Positions 1 to 5,737 of a DNA stretch of 5,737 bases are shown in pieces. Within the stretch, counting starts at the first letter, position 1, and every line of letters begins with the position of its first letter. Below the pieces are notes generated by a model that worked only from the letters and a program-made list of their open reading frames with translations, was not told the DNA's origin and did no database searches. The stretch is from NCBI GenBank assembly GCA_003167475.1, contig PMTB01000052.1, positions 8,113 to 13,849 of the forward strand, read 5' to 3'. The position numbers and the translations under genes are program-made. This DNA is from a candidate division FCPU426 bacterium (GTDB lineage: Bacteria > Oederibacteriota > PGYV01 > Palsa-1178).

Positions 1-1
1 C

Positions 2-3000
2 CTCGGGGATGACAAGGATTATTTCAGGGAAATGAAGGGCAAAGAGGGCAATGACTCGGCCATACTGTTTTTTTATATAACCGATGAAAAAGAGACGATG
101 AAATTATCGTGCTGGATTGACAGGAGCGACGGTCTCTTTGAGGGTATAAAGAAACTAAAATACGCCAGGGCATACATCGAGGCGGATTATTATCCCAACG
201 AACCCGAGATAACCGGCAGGGTCAAAAAGCTCCAGGCTGTCTGCGCGCCGGAAGTGAAGGACACAGCCGCGGAGAAAAGGGTAGAGCTTCACGCCCACAC
301 GCAGATGAGTGCCATGGACGCGCTGACAAATATAAAGGATTATATAATGCAGGCGCACAATTGGGGGCATCCCGCGGTCGCCATCACGGACCACGGAGTG
401 GTGCATTCGTACCCGGAAGCATACAAGATAGTTTCTGACAAAAAGAACCCCGTGCCTATCAAACTGATACTGGGTATGGAAGGTTACCTTGTCGAGAAAA
501 ATAAGAAGATGAACAGGGACGACAAGGAAGAGGAAAAGGACACGCAGAAACCCTTCCACATAATCATACTTGTTAAGAATCACGTGGGATTGCGCAACCT
601 GTATAAGCTTGTTTCTATGTCGCACCTGGACTACTTTTACAAGAAACCCAGGCTGCCAAGGCAGGTGCTCTCAGAGCACAGGGAAGGGCTTGTTTTCGGG
701 ACGGCCTGCTACATAGGCGACCTATATCAGGCTTTGCTTGAGAATAAAAGCCATGAAGAGGCTGTTGAAATCGCTCGTTTCTACGATTACCTTGAGATAC
801 AGCCGGATGAAAATAATAAATTCCTCATCCGCGGCGGAAAGCTAAATTCTATAGAGGACCTTCACGAGATAAACAGGAAAATATGCGCGATAGGCGAAGA
901 ACTCGGCAAACCGGTCGTGGCCACGGGGGATGTGCACTTTTTAAAGCCCGGTGACAGGATATACAGGGATGTGCTCATGTCCGCGCAGGGTTATGACGAG
1001 ATAGGCGAGACCACGACTGCGGACTTAAGCTTTAAGACCACGGACGCCATGCTTGAGGAATTCAAATACTTAGGCGAAGAAAAGGCCTTTGAGGTCGTCG
1101 TCAAAAATACGCGCATAATAGCGGATATGATAGAGGGCAACATCAGGCCCGTGCCATCGTCGCTGCATACCCCGTCGCTTGAAAATTCGGACGAACTTAT
1201 CAGGAAGGCCACCTGGGACAGGGCCGCGGAAATTTACGGCATGAACCTTCCCGACATAGTGCAGGAAAGGGTCGACAGGGAATTAAAGGCCATCATAGGG
1301 AATAAATATTCCGTGCTGTACCTCATCGCCAAGAAAATGGTGGAGAAATCCAATCAGGACGGCTATATAGTCGGCTCGAGGGGTTCGGTAGGTTCCTCGC
1401 TTGTGGCCTATCTGTGCGGTATTTCCGAAGTAAACCCGCTCACCCCGCATTATATCTGCGCCGACTGCGAGCACACCGAATTCATCAACTCCGACCTGGT
1501 CGGCATAGATATGGAGGACAAGGACTGCCCCATATGCTCCAAAAAAATGGCCAAGGACGGTTATAACATACCTTTTGAGACTTTCATGGGGTTCAAGGGC
1601 GAAAAAGTGCCGGATATAGACCTGAATTTCTCCGGAGAATACCAGGAAACCATACATAAATATCTGGTCGAGCTTTTCGGGGTCGATAAGGTTTTTAGGG
1701 CCGGTACGATAGTGACTGTGAAGGACAATGCCGTAAAAAAAGATTTTCTGAGCAAGTACATGGAGAAGACCGGGAAAAAATTAAGGGAAGCGGAAAAAAT
1801 AAGGATGGCAAAGGGTTGTTCCGGGGTAAAACGTTCCACGGGCCAGCACGCGGGCGGGCTTATGCTCGTGCCCAGGGACAAGGACATATATGATTTCACG
1901 CCGGTGCAGAACCCGCCGAACGATTTTTCCACGATAACCACCCATTTTGACTATGATTATATACACGACTCACTCGTAAAAATAGACGCGCTCGGCCACG
2001 AAATGCCGACAAGTTTCAGGCATATTTGTGAAGCCCTGAATATAACAGTGGACGATATACCCCTGGAAGACAAGGACACCATGAAGCTTTTTTCGGGAGT
2101 GAGCGTCCTCGGCGTGGACCCGAAGAACTATAACCCCGCGATCGGCACGCTGGGCGTCCCCGAGTTCGGCACTAAATTCACAAGGGGAATGCTCGCCATG
2201 ACAAAGCCGAAGACTTTCAGCGAGCTTGTGTATATTTCGGGTTTGTCCCACGGCACCAATGTGTGGAACCAGAACGCGGAAGAACTCATAAAAAGTAAGA
2301 CCGCGACCCTTAAAGAGGTCATTTCCGTCAGGGATGACATCATGAACTTCCTCATAGCTAAGGGGTTGCCCAAGGAAGTGTCGTTCGCGATAACGGAAAG
2401 CGTCCGCAAAGGCAACGGCCTGACCCCGGAGTGGGAGGACGTAATGAGGAAGCATAAAGTGCCCGAGTGGTATGTAAGTTCCTGCAAGAAGATAAAATAC
2501 ATGTTCCCAAAGGCCCATGCCGTGGCCTATACGATCATGGCGTTCAGGATAGCCTATATGAAAGTGCACAAGCCGCTACATTTCTACGCGGACTATTTTA
2601 ACAGGAACATTGTGGGTTTTGACTACTCTTTCGCGTTTATGGATGTAAAACAGCTGGCCGCCACGAGGCGCGACCTTGAGGCTCAGTTCAGGGCAAAGGA
2701 AGGCGGGAAAAAAGTCGAGGACCAGATGGACGTAGTGGAAGTATTGGGCGAAATGAAGGAACGCAAATACGAGCTCCTCAACATAGATATTTACGAGTCC
2801 GACCCAAACTTGTTCAAGGTAAAAGGGGATAAAGTCATCATGCCGTTCTCGGTCATTCCTTCTCTCGGTGAGAAAGCGGCCGGTTCTATAGCCCGCGAGA
2901 GGGAAAAGGGAAAGTTCAAATCCATGGAAGAAATGATAAAGAGGACGAAGATAAACAAGAATGTGGCGGAGTTTTTAACGGCAAATAATATAGCGGGGGG

Positions 3001-3034
3001 CATACCGGCCTCTGACCAGATCGTGCTGTTTTAA
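2..3034 (+). CDS. polC: PolC-type DNA polymerase III alpha subunit, 5' partial, without the inserted exonuclease domain
   Basis: Replicative C-family DNA polymerase that extends primers at the fork. The frame is open to the window edge, and residues before the first ATG (32) already look like the OB fold, so the true start is upstream. Numbering from that ATG: OB fold about 1-75; PHP domain about 83-310 with HxH (H87, H89), D120-H121, E150, H176, C226, D300 and H302; palm with GSRGSVGSS (448-456), a four-cysteine zinc site (C476, C479, C499, C502), catalytic D528 and D530 in VPDIDLNFSGE and D652 in KIDALGH; fingers with SGLSHGTNVW (736-745) and KYMFPKAHA (822-830). It ends in QIVLF, a C-terminal clamp-binding motif. 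These motifs match Bacillus PolC in order and spacing, except that the DEDD exonuclease normally inserted after the E150 strand is absent. A charged linker of about 20 residues (155-174) takes its place. An exonuclease encoded upstream of the window cannot be excluded. Confidence 0.95.
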   Translation, partial: LGDDKDYFREMKGKEGNDSAILFFYITDEKETMKLSCWIDRSDGLFEGIKKLKYARAYIEADYYPNEPEITGRVKKLQAVCAPEVKDTAAEKRVELHAHTQMSAMDALTNIKDYIMQAHNWGHPAVAITDHGVVHSYPEAYKIVSDKKNPVPIKLILGMEGYLVEKNKKMNRDDKEEEKDTQKPFHIIILVKNHVGLRNLYKLVSMSHLDYFYKKPRLPRQVLSEHREGLVFGTACYIGDLYQALLENKSHEEAVEIARFYDYLEIQPDENNKFLIRGGKLNSIEDLHEINRKICAIGEELGKPVVATGDVHFLKPGDRIYRDVLMSAQGYDEIGETTTADLSFKTTDAMLEEFKYLGEEKAFEVVVKNTRIIADMIEGNIRPVPSSLHTPSLENSDELIRKATWDRAAEIYGMNLPDIVQERVDRELKAIIGNKYSVLYLIAKKMVEKSNQDGYIVGSRGSVGSSLVAYLCGISEVNPLTPHYICADCEHTEFINSDLVGIDMEDKDCPICSKKMAKDGYNIPFETFMGFKGEKVPDIDLNFSGEYQETIHKYLVELFGVDKVFRAGTIVTVKDNAVKKDFLSKYMEKTGKKLREAEKIRMAKGCSGVKRSTGQHAGGLMLVPRDKDIYDFTPVQNPPNDFSTITTHFDYDYIHDSLVKIDALGHEMPTSFRHICEALNITVDDIPLEDKDTMKLFSGVSVLGVDPKNYNPAIGTLGVPEFGTKFTRGMLAMTKPKTFSELVYISGLSHGTNVWNQNAEELIKSKTATLKEVISVRDDIMNFLIAKGLPKEVSFAITESVRKGNGLTPEWEDVMRKHKVPEWYVSSCKKIKYMFPKAHAVAYTIMAFRIAYMKVHKPLHFYADYFNRNIVGFDYSFAFMDVKQLAATRRDLEAQFRAKEGGKKVEDQMDVVEVLGEMKERKYELLNIDIYESDPNLFKVKGDKVIMPFSVIPSLGEKAAGSIAREREKGKFKSMEEMIKRTKINKNVAEFLTANNIAGGIPASDQIVLF

Positions 3035-3071
3035 GTTAAGCGTTTTAAGGTTTAATTTATCCATCAATAAC

Positions 3072-3077
3072 GGGGAG
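3072..3077 (+). promoter_or_regulatory. Shine-Dalgarno sequence for the GT-C glycosyltransferase gene
   Basis: GGGGAG lies 10 nt before the GTG at 3088 and only 2 nt before an out-of-frame ATG at 3080. The spacing to GTG is slightly long but workable, while 2 nt is too short for efficient initiation. An in-frame TAA at 3046-3048 and the absence of any in-frame ATG between it and 3088 support GTG as the start. The rest of the gap (3035-3071) holds no convincing terminator or promoter, which fits read-through from polC. Confidence 0.55.
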
Positions 3078-3087
3078 CAATGGCAAA

Positions 3088-5019
3088 GTGGTAAAAATTA
3101 AAAGCATATACCTTTCGGCTATCCTTCTTTTCATGGTGGCGCTGGCTTCTTTTGACGTGCTTTTCATGAGGGGCGCCGCCGGGTACGGCCTTATATCCGT
3201 TTACGCGGTTATTTTGTCGCTCTCCGGATACGCCATGCACGACGCCAGGATGGAAAAAAGATACGCTTCAGGGGCCATGTTCCTCGCGCTTTGCGTCATG
3301 CTGGCCTGCGCGGCACAGTATGTTTTTTCATTTCATTATATCCCGGCGCTTTGGATAGCCCTGTTGTTTCTGGCGGCGGCGCTTGTTTCCTCATTTATTT
3401 CAGCCCCAAATCTCCCGTCAGGCGGAGTCCTGAAGGAAGTAAAATTCACGTTTATGGAAGCGGGACTGTTTTCCGCGGTGCTTCTGTTTGCCTTATTCAT
3501 AAGGCTGTACAACGCGGGTAACATCCCTCCCGGCATATGGTTTGACGAGGCGCAGAACGGCAATGAGGTCATAAGGATATTAAGCGGCAATCTGCCGGGG
3601 ATATTCATCCCGCGCCTCACCATGATGCCCGCAATGTTCTTTTATATAGCGGCTTTTTTCACCAGAATCTTTGGAGTCAATATAGAGGCCCTGCGTCTTG
3701 TGTCTGTCGTGACCGGCGTCATGAGCATAGCGGCTTTTTATTTTCTGTGCAGGCATATTTTTAAGGACATCCCTCTTGCGCTGGCGGGAGCTTTCATGCT
3801 GGCTACATCACGCTGGCATATCACGTTCTCCAGGGTGGCGTTTCTGGGCATGCTCAGCCTGCTGCTCGCGATAAACTGTTTTTATTATTATCTGAAGGCC
3901 ATATCAAGCGGAAGAAGATCCCACGCGGTACTTTCGGGAATATCCATGGGGCTGGCACTTTACACTTTCAGCGGGGCGAATTTCATACCTATAATAATTA
4001 CGGCCCACCTTTTGATATCCCTGTTGAGGCCGGGTGATCCGTTTTATAAAAGGCGCCTTTCCGCGGGGATATTGGCCCTGGTTATAGCGGCTGTCATTGC
4101 CGCGCCCCTGGCTGTATACGCGGTGAAGAATCCCGACATTTTTTCAAAGAGGTTCAAGGATCTTACGATAGCAAATGACATAGCAAATGAAAAAAGCCTG
4201 ATGCCCCTGCTCAAAAGCGCGCAGATACACCTGCTCATGTTCAATTACGAGGGCGATTACAACGGCAGGCACAACCTTTACAAAAAACCAATGCTCGACA
4301 TGGTTACAGGGGCGCTTTTCATGGCGGGATTTTTGGCGGCTGCGGCGGGAAAGGGCAATATGTTCTACTTCCTCTGGTTTTTTATCATGCTGTCGGCGGG
4401 AATTGCCACCATAAGCATTGAGGCCCCGCAGGCGTATAGGATAATCGGTATTCTTCCGGCGGTCTATATTTTCATTCTCCTGCTGCTTAAAAAAGCAAGG
4501 GACGTGTTATCGCTTATAAACAGGTCAACAACGCCGTTTTTTATATTTCTCTGTGTCACGCTGTTTTCAGCCGCGGGGCTGAATATTTACCAGTATTTTG
4601 TCCTTTACCCGCGGGAAAATGCCACGTATATGTCTTTCTCTCCGGAGGCCAACGCCATAGCGGGGTTTATCAGGGATAATTCGGCGGATTACCTGGTGCT
4701 GGTGACAAAGGCCGACAATATGTACGGCTTCTTCCCGTGGGAACAAAAACTTATAAGCGATTTTGTCAATTACCAGGGGCCGCCCTACGATTATTTAAAG
4801 AATGACAATACCGTCAGCGAAGCTGTTTTGGGCCGCAGGAAGGGTGTCGTTCTGCTGCTGAGGCCGTCGGACACGGTTATGATAGCCCAGGCTCAGAAGG
4901 AATACCCGAAAGCGGTAAAAAAGGAATTTCACAACAGAGTTACTGACGAAATAATGTTTGTGTGTTATTATATTGAAAAAGACATGATAAAGAAGAAAGC
5001 GGAACTGCTGCACGGATGA
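3088..5019 (+). CDS. GT-C fold membrane glycosyltransferase, PMT/ArnT-like (GT39/GT83-type)
   Basis: A 643-residue polytopic inner-membrane protein, probably moving a sugar from a polyprenyl-phosphate donor to an acceptor on the outer face of the membrane. The acceptor cannot be deduced. About 14-16 hydrophobic segments are visible: four in the first 105 residues, then one at about 121-140 leading into the first large loop of the GT-C core. That loop carries PPGIWFDEAQNG (147-158). D153-E154 is the position of the catalytic acidic pair in PMT and ArnT proteins. Other family-like features are SRWHITFSRVAF (241-252), the loop motif GDYNGRHNLYKKPMLD (389-404) and EAPQAYR (445-451). The last membrane segment is about 482-505. 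A soluble tail of about 135 residues follows, probably extracytoplasmic. The GTG start places the first membrane helix at residue 6; starting at the next Met (M16) would truncate it. The four N-terminal helices before the core look like an extension. Family assignment is firm, substrate unknown. Confidence 0.85.
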   Translation: MVKIKSIYLSAILLFMVALASFDVLFMRGAAGYGLISVYAVILSLSGYAMHDARMEKRYASGAMFLALCVMLACAAQYVFSFHYIPALWIALLFLAAALVSSFISAPNLPSGGVLKEVKFTFMEAGLFSAVLLFALFIRLYNAGNIPPGIWFDEAQNGNEVIRILSGNLPGIFIPRLTMMPAMFFYIAAFFTRIFGVNIEALRLVSVVTGVMSIAAFYFLCRHIFKDIPLALAGAFMLATSRWHITFSRVAFLGMLSLLLAINCFYYYLKAISSGRRSHAVLSGISMGLALYTFSGANFIPIIITAHLLISLLRPGDPFYKRRLSAGILALVIAAVIAAPLAVYAVKNPDIFSKRFKDLTIANDIANEKSLMPLLKSAQIHLLMFNYEGDYNGRHNLYKKPMLDMVTGALFMAGFLAAAAGKGNMFYFLWFFIMLSAGIATISIEAPQAYRIIGILPAVYIFILLLLKKARDVLSLINRSTTPFFIFLCVTLFSAAGLNIYQYFVLYPRENATYMSFSPEANAIAGFIRDNSADYLVLVTKADNMYGFFPWEQKLISDFVNYQGPPYDYLKNDNTVSEAVLGRRKGVVLLLRPSDTVMIAQAQKEYPKAVKKEFHNRVTDEIMFVCYYIEKDMIKKKAELLHG

Positions 5020-5066
5020 ATATAAAGGCAATTCAAAATTCAAAATTTAGAATTAAAAATTAAGGT

Positions 5067-5110
5067 GTCGCTTCCGCCTGCGCTAAAGCTCCGGCGGACA
5101 AGTTTGCGAC
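5067..5110 (+). other. GC-rich hairpin inside the palindromic element
   Basis: An outer stem GTCGC (5067-5071) pairs perfectly with GCGAC (5106-5110). An inner stem spans 5073-5098: TCCGCC pairs with GGCGGA and continues inward through GCGCT/AGCTC-type pairing with two mismatches, closing on a very small AA loop (probably opened to a larger loop in solution). No run of T follows the stem, so it does not look like an intrinsic terminator, although a transcript crossing it would be strongly structured. Confidence 0.6.
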
Positions 5111-5120
5111 TTATTATAAT

Positions 5121-5147
5121 ATTACGAGGGCGAAAGTCCGAAGTAAT
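5121..5147 (+). other. Second hairpin in the element, with GNRA-type tetraloop
   Basis: ATTAC (5121-5125) pairs with GTAAT (5143-5147). Inside, GGGC (5128-5131) pairs with GTCC (5136-5139, one G-U wobble) and closes a GAAA loop (5132-5135). Short purine bulges lie between the two stems. TTATA (5114-5118) and TATAA (5152-5156) could extend the outer stem after unpaired bases. A GNRA loop with a wobble pair would suit a structure that works as RNA, but it may also be chance within a palindromic element. Confidence 0.45.
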
Positions 5148-5219
5148 AGACTATAATTTTGAATTTTAAATTTTTAATTAAAAGCAGGGCATTCGGACAA
5201 GTTTTCACAATAAAAATAC

Positions 5220-5223
5220 GGGG
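5220..5223 (+). promoter_or_regulatory. Weak ribosome-binding site for the MgtE-like gene
   Basis: GGGG lies 6 nt before the ATG at 5230. It overlaps no other start. An in-frame TAA at 5224-5226, between this site and the ATG, rules out any longer N-terminus and so fixes the start at or after 5230. Confidence 0.45.
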
Positions 5224-5229
5224 TAAAAC

Positions 5230-5737
5230 ATGCCGCAGATTTTTGATTACGAAATGGACAAAAACTACATTGCCATGGCCGAGTCAACAACAGCCTCACA
5301 GGCTATCAAACTGCTCCGCGAAGCTGCAAGCGAGGAAATGATATACTACGCCTATGTGGTCAGCGATTACGGGATATTAAGCGGAGTCCTGCCCCTCAGG
5401 AAACTTCTCCTGGCCGAATCAGGTACGGCTATCGGCACGATAATGAACCCGAACCTGACGGTCATAAACGCCCAAATGACGCAGGAAGAGGTCAATGCGC
5501 TTTTTCGGCAGACCAAATACCTCGCCATACCGGTTGTGGACGACGCTTACAGACTAATGGGCACCGTGACGCTTAAAAAAGCCGTCGATGACATAGCCGT
5601 GGAAAACGCCGACGATGTCCTGAAAATACAGGGCGCGGATATCAATGTTTTTGATATTTCCTTCATGACCCGTCTGCGCGTAAAGCTGCCCTGGCTCATA
5701 ACCACAGTAATATCCGGCCTCATATGCGGCTATATAA
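5230..5737 (+). CDS. mgtE: MgtE-type magnesium transporter, N-domain-less, 3' partial
   Basis: 169 residues are visible and the frame is still open at the window edge. MgtE proteins are dimeric Mg2+ channels whose cytosolic CBS domains sense Mg2+ and gate the pore. Residues about 10-72 form CBS1, with IYYAYVVSDYG (38-48), GVLPLRKLLLA (52-62) and the GTIM turn (69-72). Residues about 73-130 form CBS2, with LAIPVVDD (98-105) and LMGTVTLKKAVDDI (109-122). DDVLKIQGAD (128-137) leads into the connecting plug-helix region, and RLRVKLPWL (148-156) is the usual entry to the first membrane helix, which begins at about 156. Typical MgtE has about 130 residues of superhelical N domain before CBS1. Here the protein begins at CBS1, and the upstream in-frame stop excludes a longer form. 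The pore helices lie beyond the window, so fusion to another CBS-linked membrane domain is possible but less likely. Confidence 0.8.
   Translation, partial: MPQIFDYEMDKNYIAMAESTTASQAIKLLREAASEEMIYYAYVVSDYGILSGVLPLRKLLLAESGTAIGTIMNPNLTVINAQMTQEEVNALFRQTKYLAIPVVDDAYRLMGTVTLKKAVDDIAVENADDVLKIQGADINVFDISFMTRLRVKLPWLITTVISGLICGYI

Larger units (their letters stand above)
5030..5179 (+). repeat. Palindromic MITE-like intergenic element with AT-rich terminal inverted repeats
   Basis: The ends are a 25-bp imperfect inverted repeat: 5030-5054 matches the reverse complement of 5155-5179 at 21 of 25 positions. Both arms are rich in AATT and AAAATT. Between them lie two hairpins (5067-5110 and 5121-5147), so the whole element could fold as a long stem with two branches. 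There is no coding capacity. Flanking 7-mers AAAGGCA (5024-5030) and AAAAGCA (5180-5186) agree at 6 of 7 positions and could be a decayed target duplication, but the evidence is thin because of the AT-rich context and because the left copy overlaps the arm by one base. It fills most of the 210-bp gap between the glycosyltransferase and mgtE-like genes. The design resembles non-autonomous elements or REP/BIME-like repeats. Family membership rests on finding other genomic copies, which this window cannot show. Confidence 0.6.

Noticed and set aside
155..625. A 156-codon minus-strand frame opposite the OB and PHP regions
   Set aside because: It is antisense to a clearly coding region and its protein has no plausible domain or start context.
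1970..2569. A 199-codon minus-strand frame opposite polC
   Set aside because: It lies antisense to the strongly conserved palm and fingers regions of PolC and shows no recognisable domain. Its length follows from codon bias on the + strand.
3026..3060. Possible terminator after polC
   Set aside because: The stretch has repeated TTTTAAG words but no stable stem followed by a T run.
3641..3740. Two copies of ATAGCGGCTTTTT within the glycosyltransferase gene
   Set aside because: Both encode Ile-Ala-Ala-Phe in membrane helices. The similarity follows from shared codon preference and is too short to be a repeat unit.
5073..5105. Hairpin as an intrinsic terminator for the glycosyltransferase gene
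   Set aside because: The stem is strong, but CAAGTTTGCG follows it instead of a T tract, and the stem is better explained as part of the larger palindromic element.
5159..5341. A 60-codon + strand frame across the end of the repeat and the start of the third gene
   Set aside because: It overlaps the MgtE-like gene in another frame, starts inside the AT-rich repeat arm and has a composition typical of a chance frame.

Overview
The window holds three genes, all on the + strand: the 3' three-quarters or so of a PolC-type replicative DNA polymerase gene, a complete polytopic membrane glycosyltransferase gene of the GT-C fold, and the 5' part of an MgtE-type magnesium transporter gene. A structured palindromic repeat of about 150 bp lies between the second and third genes. 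Both window edges cut a gene.

Organism. PolC is known mainly from Firmicutes, Mollicutes, Thermotogae and Fusobacteria. Codon use here does not look like a low-GC Firmicute: base composition is near balanced, arginine is mostly AGG, and ATA is a very common isoleucine codon. The repeat has the style of the palindromic, AT-flanked intergenic elements common in genomes of uncultivated candidate phyla. My best guess is an uncultured bacterium outside the classical Firmicutes. This is inference, and the phylum is not fixed by the sequence.

Layout. (1) 2-3034: PolC, lacking the 3'-5' exonuclease domain that normally interrupts the PHP domain, but with every PHP metal-ligand position and all three polymerase aspartates present. 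(2) 3035-3087: a 53-bp gap with a Shine-Dalgarno sequence and a four-codon ATG mini-ORF overlapping the GTG start of the next gene. (3) 3088-5019: a 643-residue GT-C/PMT-like integral membrane protein. (4) 5020-5229: a 210-bp intergenic stretch, mostly filled by the inverted-repeat element (5030-5179) with two internal hairpins. (5) 5230-window end: an MgtE-like protein that starts directly at its CBS pair, with no N-terminal domain.

The three genes have no obvious shared pathway (replication, cell-envelope glycosylation, Mg2+ transport). PolC and the glycosyltransferase are close enough to be co-transcribed. The repeat makes common transcription of the third gene less certain. I see no RNA gene, CRISPR array, integrase or defence system. 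The strongest points for a second look are the domain architecture of PolC and the palindromic element.
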